From contig CAVENX010000055.1 of the NCBI GenBank assembly GCA_963617275.1, forward strand, positions 1 through 64,000: 64,000 nucleotides of DNA, in the 5' to 3' direction. This DNA is from Limivicinus sp963617275 (GTDB lineage Bacteria; Bacillota; Clostridia; Oscillospirales; Oscillospiraceae). Made by a program: the position numbers and the translations under genes. Position 1 is the stretch's first letter, and each line of letters starts with the position of its first letter. Below the pieces are notes generated by a model. The model was not told the origin of the DNA. It made no database searches and saw nothing but the letters and a program-made list of their open reading frames with translations. This document shows positions 24,698 through 33,063 of the stretch, one piece after another.

Positions 24698-26416
24698 TTA
24701 CTTTCTTTTGAAATCCTCTATACTCTTGGCAATGGTGCCGTCGGGAAGACGGAGAGCCTCTACGCAGCCTTCGCTGTGCAGCGCCCACGGAAGAATGATC
24801 CCGTCGTGACCACCGCGTCCGCCGATCGTGACGACCTCGATGTCCTTGGGAGTACGGGTTACGGGCAGAGGATGACGGTTTTCCCACTCGGGGGGACGGA
24901 CGGGCTTGAGACCGCGGTTGTTTACCATTGCGTTGTCATGGTAGACATACTGGTGGATATGCTCCTGGATCATTTCCTTGGTGTAGCCGTCGTTTTTGAG
25001 CATCATTGCGTGGTCGGGGACAAGACACATTACCAGCGGACCGGGCATATAGGCGTTGTTGGAGCCGAGAGTGGAGCAGCAGTCGGTGAGGGTATCGAGC
25101 AGGTCGTGACCGTTGAGACTGAGGAAGTCGATGCAGTCATGCTGAGGCTCTGCTTTCATGAGATATACGGTGGTGGTTTCGGAATCGTAGTGATCCTCGT
25201 TGATCATGTTCCACTGGGCGAGAGAAGGCTCTTCCGCAAAGCAGTAGGTGAACTCCGCCTGAGATGCGATACAGTCAAGGTCGCATACGCCGGGAACGGA
25301 ACGGAGAACGTTCATGATAACAAGGTTGATCGCACGTCCGAGGGTAGCGTTTTCAGGCCAGCCGGGACCCATGCAGCCCTGCTTGCCGGAAAGACCTATC
25401 TCCTGCGCGATAGGGCCGGAAACGATGCAGAGGTTTCCGCCGGGGTGAGAGGTAGTGACGGACTGGTTGAAGTTGTACAGCGGGCTATTGAGCGCTCTGA
25501 AGGCCGCTACCAGAACGGGCATTGCCTTGGGCTTGCAGCCTGCCATGACGGCGGCTATCGCAACATCCTTGACCGTGATTTCCTTGCCGGAGGGACCGGA
25601 GGGGTCAACAAGCTTTGTGTCGGGATCCCATGGGCAGTACTCCAGCATTGCCTCGTATCTTCTTCTTGTGGGAGGGATAAACGGCAGACCGTCGGATATG
25701 TGCTCCTTGTTGAAAAAGTCCATAATCTCTTCCATGTATGCGCCCGGCTCGTTGTCAATCTCGGCATCGTAGGTGGGCAGGAAGGGCAGAATACCGTCTT
25801 TTGCGGGGGCAATCTTGTCCATCTTGAAATCAATATGCGCAAGCTTTTTGAGCTCTTCGCCGTTTGTGGTAAGAGAGGCAAGAATATAATCCCACTTGAG
25901 GTCTACCTGCTTTGCGACGTCCTCAACAGAGGTGAACTGCATGATATCCACTGAGCACATGCACAGGTTGCCGGCGCGGTAGACGCCGACGCCCTCGGTG
26001 ATGGCGGTTCCCGGAGGCGCCGTCATGTAAAGGGTGGGTATCCCCTCGTTTTCAAAGGCGATAGAAAGCACGGTGGTGGAGGAAGAAGTTCCCATATCGC
26101 CGAAAGCGACAATGCAGACGTCAGGCTTGTATTCTTCAACGAGTCTGTGCGCAAGTTCGCCAAGTTTTGCGGCATTCTTGCCGCGCACGGTTTCGACATA
26201 TTCGAACCAATTGCTGTCGTCGCAGCCTATCTCGCGCAGTCTTTCCTTGATTCTCGTAAATACGGTGTAGTAATTGCAGAAGCCGAGCTTGGTGTTGTTG
26301 TAAAAAAGGATCCTTGCGTGCTTCAGCTCTTCGAGGCTGGGCCTTTCGGAGAGCTTTATCACCGGTCTTTCCTGATAACCGCGCGGGTCAAGGATGGCAT
26401 TAAAATCTTTACTCAT
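24698..26416 (-). CDS. UGSC-family-like protein without the Sec/Cys motif
   Basis: 572 residues. Residues ~100-135 (VCIVAFGDMGTSSSTTVLSI, then FENEGIPTL) align by eye with the UGSC domain of the UGSC (seleno)protein family, in which this place reads G-D-U-G-S-C or G-D-C-G-S-C. Here U is Met (an ATG codon, not TGA) and C is replaced by Ser. The C-terminal ~370 residues start DGLPFIPPTRRRYEAML and contain many Cys (GCMGPGW, GVCDLDC, DCCSTLG). Enzymatic role unknown. It is the first gene of the operon, divergent from lysR, with AAAGGAAAT as ribosome binding site. The family assignment is from memory. Confidence 0.6.
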   Translation of the reverse strand: MSKDFNAILDPRGYQERPVIKLSERPSLEELKHARILFYNNTKLGFCNYYTVFTRIKERLREIGCDDSNWFEYVETVRGKNAAKLGELAHRLVEEYKPDVCIVAFGDMGTSSSTTVLSIAFENEGIPTLYMTAPPGTAITEGVGVYRAGNLCMCSVDIMQFTSVEDVAKQVDLKWDYILASLTTNGEELKKLAHIDFKMDKIAPAKDGILPFLPTYDAEIDNEPGAYMEEIMDFFNKEHISDGLPFIPPTRRRYEAMLEYCPWDPDTKLVDPSGPSGKEITVKDVAIAAVMAGCKPKAMPVLVAAFRALNSPLYNFNQSVTTSHPGGNLCIVSGPIAQEIGLSGKQGCMGPGWPENATLGRAINLVIMNVLRSVPGVCDLDCIASQAEFTYCFAEEPSLAQWNMINEDHYDSETTTVYLMKAEPQHDCIDFLSLNGHDLLDTLTDCCSTLGSNNAYMPGPLVMCLVPDHAMMLKNDGYTKEMIQEHIHQYVYHDNAMVNNRGLKPVRPPEWENRHPLPVTRTPKDIEVVTIGGRGGHDGIILPWALHSEGCVEALRLPDGTIAKSIEDFKRK

Positions 26417-26746
26417 ATTAATTTCCTTTCACGGTTTTTCTACTTTTCTAACATCATTCAGGGAAAAATCCCACTTGCCGGCCGGCATATATGTTATGTC
26501 AGTATTTTATCAACTGCTTATGGAGAACGCAATTCGAATTGAACATGAGGCTCATTCCGGTTTTGAATAATTTGACCATATTGCACATGATTTGGCAGCT
26601 GCTTTTGTGCAATAAAACCAGCAGATTTTGAATGATTCCAGATATTTCAAAAAAGTTAAATCGCCCGGCGCGGCAATTTCGTCATTGCATTTTGCCCTGA
26701 TTTAAGATAATATCAGTATATCTATATATTACCGGGAGCGATTTTC
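26417..26746. promoter_or_regulatory. Divergent control region of the TRAP operon and lysR
   Basis: 330 bp, AT-rich, no gene. It holds an inverted repeat ATTGCACA / TGTGCAAT (26580-26587 and 26606-26613, 18-bp gap), a palindrome AATTCGAATT (26531-26540) and CTGAT-N10-ATCAG (near 26698-26717) close to the lysR start. LysR regulators usually bind such interrupted dyads between divergent genes. Which dyad is used cannot be told from the sequence. Confidence 0.5.
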
Positions 26747-27655
26747 ATGCAGATCGAATACTTGCAGTGCTTTCAGGCGGTTGCGGAATACAAAAGCTTT
26801 TCTATGGCGGCGGACAGCTTATATATTTCACAGTCATCGCTGTCTAAGAGAATAAAAAGTCTTGAGGAGGAACTGGGCGGCGCGCTTTTTATCAGAAAAA
26901 ATAATTCCTCCGTGTCGCTTACTCCTTTCGGTGAGTACTGCAAAAGCTATATAAACAATATACTTGAGGATTACTCCACACTCTGCCAGTCGGTAGATAA
27001 TTTCAGACTGAACCGCCATAAAAAGCTTACAATAGCCATGGCGTACAATATCGCCTCAGAAAAAATACTCAGACCGATAACGACGTTTGAATCCAAAGAG
27101 GAAAATTTCCATCTGGAAACGCTGGAGCGCAATCATACACAGCTGCGTCAGGTGCTTAATTCACACCAGGTGGATATCGTGTTCGGATATAAGGAATTAT
27201 TGGGCGAATATGCCGAATATGACTGCGTTGATATTCTCAGGGATACGCTTGTCCTCGTCACAAGCGGTGAAAATGCCCAAAAGCATCAATGGGATTCTCT
27301 GATAAGCCTTTCCGACGCGAGGGGAACGCGCTTCTGCTTCCCACGCGAGGATATGGAGCTTTTCAATTACTACCTGACGTGCTGCAAAAGCTGTTCGTTT
27401 ACACCGCAATTGACCTTGTCCGACGTAAGGCTCGGGATGATAAAGCAATATATACTTGCCGGCATGAGAACGACGCTGATGATGGAAAACACGGCGAGCA
27501 GTACCTTTGCCGCACCCAAATTCAGGATCATCCATCTGAAAGAAAACTTTGGACTTACCTTGGCAATGTATGTTGACAGTGTGTCCAATAAATCTGTAAA
27601 AAACGCTTTCTCTAAAGCGATAACAAAGCACTTTCATAATGAAAATCGGCTTTAA
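26747..27655 (+). CDS. LysR-family transcriptional regulator
   Basis: 302 residues with the N-terminal LysR winged helix (MQIEYLQCFQAVAEYKSFSMAADSL, then SQSSLSKRIKSLEEELGGALF) and a periplasmic-binding-like effector domain of normal length. It is divergent from the TRAP/flavoprotein/UGSC-like operon, which it most likely controls in response to the transported acid. It ends 10 bases before a strong terminator. Confidence 0.92.
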   Translation: MQIEYLQCFQAVAEYKSFSMAADSLYISQSSLSKRIKSLEEELGGALFIRKNNSSVSLTPFGEYCKSYINNILEDYSTLCQSVDNFRLNRHKKLTIAMAYNIASEKILRPITTFESKEENFHLETLERNHTQLRQVLNSHQVDIVFGYKELLGEYAEYDCVDILRDTLVLVTSGENAQKHQWDSLISLSDARGTRFCFPREDMELFNYYLTCCKSCSFTPQLTLSDVRLGMIKQYILAGMRTTLMMENTASSTFAAPKFRIIHLKENFGLTLAMYVDSVSNKSVKNAFSKAITKHFHNENRL

Positions 27656-27664
27656 GACGAAAAA

Positions 27665-27715
27665 CCGGGCTGTGTATGACTGCAATTCAGTCATACACAG
27701 CCCGGTCGGTTTTTT
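27665..27715. terminator. Strong bidirectional terminator
   Basis: An 18-bp perfect stem (27665-27682 with 27688-27705; arm starts CCGGGCTGTG), 5-base loop, then TCGGTTTTTT. On the other strand the hairpin is followed by T's for the convergent gene that ends at 27733. Confidence 0.9.
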
Positions 27716-27732
27716 AAATGGTTTGCGGCCTT

Positions 27733-29154
27733 TTATTCGGCTCTTTCGAGCTTGTAGTGGTGCCCGTGTGAAAAGGCGGTGACGTCAACTATCTCATGCG
27801 TGTAGGTGTCGCAGACAATGCAGAGTATATCCGCCGTTCCGAACCAAGTCAGCTCCTTCCCGCCGTAGGCGGCGGTCAGATATTCAAAGTTGACATCGAG
27901 CGGCTTCCCGTCAAGCTCAAGGGAATATACGTCCCCGTCATGCACCGCTTCCGCTGCATTGCCGTCAATAAGCCACACTCCGCGCTCCTGCGCGTCGAGC
28001 GCTGCGGCGTCGATACCGAGGGCGAGGAGATGCGCCCGCAGAGCAAGATACTCCGCGTCATCCTCCCATGGGGAGTTTTTGACAAGCACAGCTGAGAGCT
28101 TTCTTCCGGTAAGCTCTGCAAAATAGTCGTCGGAATCGTCAATTTCGCTGAGATAATCGTTATTTACATTGTGGGCGTTCATCTCCCAGCTTGAGTACAT
28201 ATCATCTCCGCGCCTGTCGGGGATGCTGTAGTTTTCGGATATGTATCTGCCGAGATATTCCGCGACCTTTCTCGCGCCGCTGCCGTTCATATGCCGGTCA
28301 AGCGACCAGTCGCCGGCGGTTATCCCGACCTCGCCGTCCATGAGGTTCATGTTTATGAACTCAAGCGAGTATTCATCGGCAATTTTTGAGACGGTGTTGT
28401 ATATTTCCTGCTCCCATGTGCGCTCAAGCGCGGGGGTTTTCAGCAGCAGCAGGGGAATATTTTCATCACGGCAAAGCTCGATGCATTTTATAAGATACTC
28501 CCGCTCCTTGTCCATGATCTCGCGGCAGGTATCAACGCCCTCGGCGCTTTCAAAGCGGTAGTTGCCGGTGCCGTACAGCAGGTAGCTGCCCTTGTAGTTT
28601 TCAAGACCCTTTGACCATGGGAAGTTTTCAAAATCCTCCTCACAGACCTCGTCAAACCGGCCGTGATAAAGCGGCAGACCCAGCAGCAGGTTCAGACGGC
28701 TGTCCTCCGGCGCGCTTGCCTTGACCGCTTCGAGCTTGTTAGTGGAAAGCTTCATGCCCGCAATGTTCTTGAGTCTGTTCTGCTCCTCGGAGTATTCGTA
28801 ATCGCTTACCGTGGCGGTGATCTCCAGCACTACGAGCTTTGGACGCTGATATTTGAGCGCCTCGACAAGGAAATGGTATGAGTTCCACAGCGGCTGCACG
28901 CCGCCCCAGAGATTGTACGCGGCAATGCCGTATTCGTTCCAGAGCGATGCCGTGTCGATGTTTATTCCGCTGTGGCTGTTGCCGACCAGAAGCACGTCAA
29001 CACTGCCCTTCGGCTGCCGGTAAAAATTCTGCATGGTCAGAATACCGTCGTTGCGCTTGAGGCGCAGGACTCTGTCAATATACCAAACGCCGCCCAGCGC
29101 CAGCAGAAAAGCGAGTAAAAGGCAAACAGATCTTTTTACATAGATATTTTTCAT
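27733..29154 (-). CDS. SGNH-type protein of the AlgJ/DltD-like kind (O-acetylation partner)
   Basis: 473 residues, one N-terminal membrane anchor (VCLLLAFLLALGGVWYI) and an extracytoplasmic SGNH-like domain: LLVGNSHSG (block I with the nucleophile Ser) and SLDRHMNGSGARKVA (the Asp-x-x-His pair). It follows the MBOAT gene by 10 bases, the arrangement seen for AlgI-AlgJ pairs that O-acetylate surface polymers. The C-terminal ~110 residues are an extra domain of unknown role. I chose ATG 29154, with GAGGAGG 6-8 bases upstream. Confidence 0.75.
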   Translation of the reverse strand: MKNIYVKRSVCLLLAFLLALGGVWYIDRVLRLKRNDGILTMQNFYRQPKGSVDVLLVGNSHSGINIDTASLWNEYGIAAYNLWGGVQPLWNSYHFLVEALKYQRPKLVVLEITATVSDYEYSEEQNRLKNIAGMKLSTNKLEAVKASAPEDSRLNLLLGLPLYHGRFDEVCEEDFENFPWSKGLENYKGSYLLYGTGNYRFESAEGVDTCREIMDKEREYLIKCIELCRDENIPLLLLKTPALERTWEQEIYNTVSKIADEYSLEFINMNLMDGEVGITAGDWSLDRHMNGSGARKVAEYLGRYISENYSIPDRRGDDMYSSWEMNAHNVNNDYLSEIDDSDDYFAELTGRKLSAVLVKNSPWEDDAEYLALRAHLLALGIDAAALDAQERGVWLIDGNAAEAVHDGDVYSLELDGKPLDVNFEYLTAAYGGKELTWFGTADILCIVCDTYTHEIVDVTAFSHGHHYKLERAE

Positions 29155-29164
29155 GGCCGCCTCC

Positions 29165-30637
29165 TCAGAATCCCGCATATACAAACGCGCTTGCGGAGTA
29201 TGCCGAGCCGTAAACGCCGAATATGACTATTGTAAACACAAGCGTGAGGAACAGCGCGACGCGGAAGGCGGGGTTCTGTTTTATGATGAACCTGCACCCA
29301 TAGCCCTTTTCGCGCAGTATGGACGCCGCGAGCATCACAAGTCCCGCTGCTGTAACGACGCGCCAATCCGCCGCGGACATGCCGAGGTCGAAGAGCGAAC
29401 CGTCAAACAGCACCCACGGGTTCCATACCGTAAGCATCCTCTTGAAATACACCGCGCACTCCCTCAGTGTACCGACGCTGAAAATGTCCACGAGCGGTGC
29501 TATGAGGAAGAAGGTGAGAAATCTCTGCAAGGTCTTGAAGCCGAAGGTTTCGCGGTTGACGCCGAGTTTTTCGCAGACCTTTATTCTTACCGGCAGAAGC
29601 AGCTTTCCGATTATCATGTAAGCCGCTCCCGCAAGCCCCCAAAGCATGAAAGTCCATGCCGCGCCGTGCCACAGGCCGCTGACCGCGAAGACAATGAGCG
29701 TGTTGAGATATTGCCGCATTTTCCCCTTGCGGCTGCCGCCGAGAGGAATATAGAGATAGTCCGTGAACCAGCTCATCATGGAGATGTGCCAGCGCCGCCA
29801 GAACTCGGCGACCGTGGTGGACAGCCACGGCTGACGGAAGTTGTCCGGCACGTCGAAGCCGAACAGCGCTGCAATTGCAATTGCCATGAAGCTGTAGCCG
29901 GCAAAGTCAATGTACAGCTGGAGCATTGAAATGCAGGTATGTACAAAGAGCGTGAAGCCGCCGTAATCGTAATAGCGCTGATAGACATAGCCCACAAAGC
30001 CGGCAAGCCTGTCGCTGAGCACGAGCTTGAGGAACATTCCCCACAGGAAAGAGAAAATAAAGATCTGGAAGCGCTCAAACGTCGCTTCGCGTTTCTTATT
30101 GATCTGCGGCAGCATATTTGAAGCGCGCAGAATCGGGCCGGAGACGATGGAAGGGAAGAACGATACGAACAGCGCGTAGCTTATTATGTCCTTTTCACAT
30201 TTGCATCTGCCGCTTTTGAGATCCATAAGGTATGTGGAACTCTGGAACACGTAAAAGCTCAGTCCGACAGGAAGGAGAAGCGACGGCAGGGCGATAGAAA
30301 GCCCGAAAGCGCCCAGCAGCGAATTAAGGTTGCCGAGTATGAAGTTTGTGTATTTGAATATCACAAGCAGCAGAAGGTTCAGAACGAGCGCGGCGGAGTA
30401 TATCCTGCCGCCCTTTGCCTTGTCCTCCTGCTTCGCGCCGATAAGCCCGCCCAGATAGGTCACAAGGATACTTGCTCCAAGTACGATAAGATATTTCAGA
30501 TCGTAAGAGCCGTAGAAAATTATGCTTGCCGCAAGCAGAATGAAATTCTGTATCTTCGCGGTCCTGCCGAACAGCAGGTACAGCAGATATACAATGGGCA
30601 GCAGCACTGCCCAGAACTGAAAGCTTACAAATGACAT
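29165..30637 (-). CDS. MBOAT-family O-acyltransferase (AlgI-like)
   Basis: 490 residues, about 11 membrane helices. It carries the MBOAT signature around the catalytic His (FAVSGLWHGAAWTFMLWG) and the AlgI-typical WLSTTVAEFWRRWHISMMSWF and DYLYIPLGGSRKG. It would move acetyl groups across the membrane onto a surface polysaccharide or peptidoglycan with the SGNH partner downstream. No polysaccharide biosynthesis gene is near, so the acceptor is unknown. Confidence 0.92.
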   Translation of the reverse strand: MSFVSFQFWAVLLPIVYLLYLLFGRTAKIQNFILLAASIIFYGSYDLKYLIVLGASILVTYLGGLIGAKQEDKAKGGRIYSAALVLNLLLLVIFKYTNFILGNLNSLLGAFGLSIALPSLLLPVGLSFYVFQSSTYLMDLKSGRCKCEKDIISYALFVSFFPSIVSGPILRASNMLPQINKKREATFERFQIFIFSFLWGMFLKLVLSDRLAGFVGYVYQRYYDYGGFTLFVHTCISMLQLYIDFAGYSFMAIAIAALFGFDVPDNFRQPWLSTTVAEFWRRWHISMMSWFTDYLYIPLGGSRKGKMRQYLNTLIVFAVSGLWHGAAWTFMLWGLAGAAYMIIGKLLLPVRIKVCEKLGVNRETFGFKTLQRFLTFFLIAPLVDIFSVGTLRECAVYFKRMLTVWNPWVLFDGSLFDLGMSAADWRVVTAAGLVMLAASILREKGYGCRFIIKQNPAFRVALFLTLVFTIVIFGVYGSAYSASAFVYAGF

Positions 30638-30667
30638 AGAATAAATTCCCGTTTTCTTTATTTAATG

Positions 30668-31681
30668 TTACAGCAGCATCACGCCGTGCTCTTCACAGAC
30701 CTTAACGGTGTTTTCGTCCCAGATCGAGGCCTGCACCTCGCCTATATGCGCCTTGCCGAGCAGCAGCATGGAAAGCCTTGACTGCCCGATGCCGCCGCCG
30801 ATAGTGAGCGGCAGCTCACCGTTGAGAAGCGCCTTGTGATAAGGGAGCGTGCGCCGGTTGTCCTTGCCGGAGAGTTTAAGCTGTCTGTCGAGCGCTTCCG
30901 GATCGACGCGGATGCCCATTGAGGAAACCTCCATCGCACAGTCGAGCACATCGTCCCAGAAAAGAATATCGCCGTTGAGTGTCCAGTCGTCATAGTCGGG
31001 CGCTCTGCCGTCGTGCGGCTTGCCGGATCTGAGCGCGCCGCCTATGCCGATAATGAACACGGTCTTGTGTTCCTTTGTGTAGGCGTTTTCGCGCTCCTTG
31101 GGCGTCATGCCGGGGTACATGTCCTCAAGCTGCTGTGAGGTGATGAACGAAACGCGCCTTTCAAGCTTGCCGAGACACTGAAGCTGCGGATAGATAGCCT
31201 GCATGGTGTCCTGCGTGTCGCAGATCGCGGACACGATGTCCATTACCGTGAGCTTGAGATAGTCTATCGTGCGGTTTTCCGGCAGGATCACCTTTTCCCA
31301 GTCCCATTGATCGACATAGACCGAGTGAAGATTGTCCAGCTCGTCCTCATCGCGGCGGATGGCGTCCATATCGGTGCACAGCCCCTTCCCGGGATAGAAG
31401 CCGTAGCGCTTGAGCGCCATGCGCTTCCATTTTGCGAGCGACTGCACGACCTGGGCGGTTTTGTCGGAGCGCAGGATGTCGAATGAAACGGGGCGTTCAA
31501 CGCCGTTGAGATCGTCGTTAAGACCGGTTCCGGTTTCAACAAAGATAGGCGCGGACACGCGGTTGAGACTGAGCACCGCGCACAGTTTGTCCTCAAAAAG
31601 ACGCTTGAGCAGGCTGATTGCCTTCTGTGTATCGTATATGCCCAACAGGGTTTTGTAGTTTTCTGGGATGTAGGATTTCAT
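30668..31681 (-). CDS. asnA: Aspartate-ammonia ligase (asparagine synthetase A)
   Basis: 337 residues, the normal AsnA length. It makes asparagine from aspartate, ammonia and ATP. The class II tRNA-synthetase-like core is clear: RVSAPIFVETGTGLNDDLNGVERPVSF, LHSVYVDQWDWEKV and GGGIGQSRLSMLLLGKAHIGEVQ. It overlaps the stop of the upstream DUF4364 gene (ATGA), so translation is coupled. Confidence 0.97.
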   Translation of the reverse strand: MKSYIPENYKTLLGIYDTQKAISLLKRLFEDKLCAVLSLNRVSAPIFVETGTGLNDDLNGVERPVSFDILRSDKTAQVVQSLAKWKRMALKRYGFYPGKGLCTDMDAIRRDEDELDNLHSVYVDQWDWEKVILPENRTIDYLKLTVMDIVSAICDTQDTMQAIYPQLQCLGKLERRVSFITSQQLEDMYPGMTPKERENAYTKEHKTVFIIGIGGALRSGKPHDGRAPDYDDWTLNGDILFWDDVLDCAMEVSSMGIRVDPEALDRQLKLSGKDNRRTLPYHKALLNGELPLTIGGGIGQSRLSMLLLGKAHIGEVQASIWDENTVKVCEEHGVMLL

Positions 31682-32214
31682 TTTTTCTTGTCTTCTTTCT
31701 TAGTTAGGATATCTATTATTTTATTATAGTAGTTTTCCGCGTTTTCGCGGAAGTTTTCCTCAAGCTTTTCCGCGGCTTTCTCATTACCGGCGGCAAGACG
31801 TATGCGGATTATTTCTCCCTTGCTGTCGGACATTGCAAGCTCCACAACAAGGCCGTTGCTGGTCTGATAGTGAAAAGCCTCTATCATTTCCGCCCTTTCA
31901 AGGCGGAGCTTGACCGGCTCCAGCTCCTTATCCGCCTTGAGACGGACGCAGTTTGGCAGACTGAGGCAGACCTCGTCGCCGTCATGAATGCCCTTTTCGG
32001 TTATTTTATAGCCCTTTCCCGGAACCTCCTCTACGTGTCCGGTATTTATAAGCTCATAAAGGCAGTCGGAATAGTCAAAATAACCCACGCCGTTGTCGCA
32101 CTGGCACAGCTCCGCAAGGGTGGGGGCGTCCACATATCCGGGCAGGCGGCGCAGAATATAGAGTATCAGAAGCTTGATATCAAGCTTTTTGTGAATAAGC
32201 CCTGCGTTGCTCAT
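31678..32214 (-). CDS. DUF4364 family protein
   Basis: 178 residues matching the DUF4364 family found in Clostridia: a helical N-terminal half resembling a winged helix (KLDIKLLILYILRRLPGYVDAPTLAEL, then YFDYSDCLYELINTGHV) and a mixed C-terminal domain. Probably a DNA-binding or regulatory protein; uncharacterised. I chose ATG 32214, preceded by AAAGGAGAG, over an upstream ATG at 32232. It is coupled to asnA. Confidence 0.82.
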   Translation of the reverse strand: MSNAGLIHKKLDIKLLILYILRRLPGYVDAPTLAELCQCDNGVGYFDYSDCLYELINTGHVEEVPGKGYKITEKGIHDGDEVCLSLPNCVRLKADKELEPVKLRLERAEMIEAFHYQTSNGLVVELAMSDSKGEIIRIRLAAGNEKAAEKLEENFRENAENYYNKIIDILTKKEDKKK

Positions 32215-32253
32215 AAACTCTCCTTTGATCACAAAATTTATAGTGGGGATATT

Positions 32254-32901
32254 TTAACCGTTTTTGTCCGTCTTTTCAATCCCCGCTTCAAAGCTTTCCC
32301 AAATTTCCCCCTCGGGAAACGCCGTAAGATCCAGCTTTTTTCCCGTAAAAGGATGGGTAAAGGCCAGACGGCAGGAGAAGAGCGCAAGAGTGCAGCCCCT
32401 TACCGTACTGCCGTATTTCACATCTCCCGCTAGCGGCATACCGCGTCCAGCAAACTGACAGCGTATCTGGTGCGTCCTGCCGGTTATGAGGCGAACCCTC
32501 ACAAGGACGAGCGAGTTTGCGCTTTCAAGCTTTCGGTACTCCAGAACGGCTTTTTTCACCCCGCCGCGTTCTCTCTTGACTATGTACGAGCGGTTTTTGT
32601 CTCTGTCGTGAAAAAGCAGATCCTCAAACCGCCCGCTCTCCTCCAGGAGCTTATCCGGCACAACGGCGAGGTATTCCTTTTCAAGCGCACCGCCGGAAAT
32701 GAGGGCGGACAGCGCCGATGCCGCCTTTTTGGAGCGGGCGTAGACCATGAGGCCGCCTGCCGCTCTGTCGAGCCTGTGCACGCAGAATATTTCGCCGCCG
32801 CATTCCTTTGCGAGCATTTCCGGCATCCCGCCCTCCTCCGAGAGAACCCCCGCCGGTTTTACGCACACGATCATATATTTGTCGCTGTAAAGAATATTCA
32901 T
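32254..32901 (-). CDS. RluA-type pseudouridine synthase
   Basis: About 215 residues, a short RluA-family enzyme without an S4 domain. Motif II with the catalytic Asp is seen as CVHRLDRAAGGLMVYARS (canonical HRLDxxTSG), followed by GRTHQIRCQFAGRGMPLAGD. It would make pseudouridine in rRNA or tRNA; the target is not predictable. The start is ATG 32901 or GTG 32910; neither has a strong ribosome binding site. Confidence 0.88.
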   Translation of the reverse strand: MNILYSDKYMIVCVKPAGVLSEEGGMPEMLAKECGGEIFCVHRLDRAAGGLMVYARSKKAASALSALISGGALEKEYLAVVPDKLLEESGRFEDLLFHDRDKNRSYIVKRERGGVKKAVLEYRKLESANSLVLVRVRLITGRTHQIRCQFAGRGMPLAGDVKYGSTVRGCTLALFSCRLAFTHPFTGKKLDLTAFPEGEIWESFEAGIEKTDKNG

Positions 32902-33063
32902 ATTGATCACCGCATGCTATTTTAACGTATAGCGGAGCATTTTTCAATGCCGCATGGCTTGTTTGCACAATTAATGCGCCGATTTGTGTAAATTTGCGCT
33001 TGATTTTTTGCGTGTGCAGGCATATATTACTTCCTTGTGATTTTATAAAGAGAGGTAATATAC

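Noticed and set aside
23112..24809. 565-codon open frame on the plus strand opposite the FAD oxidoreductase
   Set aside because: It lies antisense to a clear flavoprotein with a Rossmann motif. No ribosome binding site or recognisable motif on the plus strand.
24776..25954. 392-codon open frame opposite the UGSC-like gene
   Set aside because: It mirrors the coding frame of the minus-strand gene, and its start has no ribosome binding site.
26063..26100. Possible selenocysteine codon in the UGSC-like gene
   Set aside because: The codon at the expected Sec place is ATG, not TGA, and the frame has no internal TGA, so no recoding is needed.
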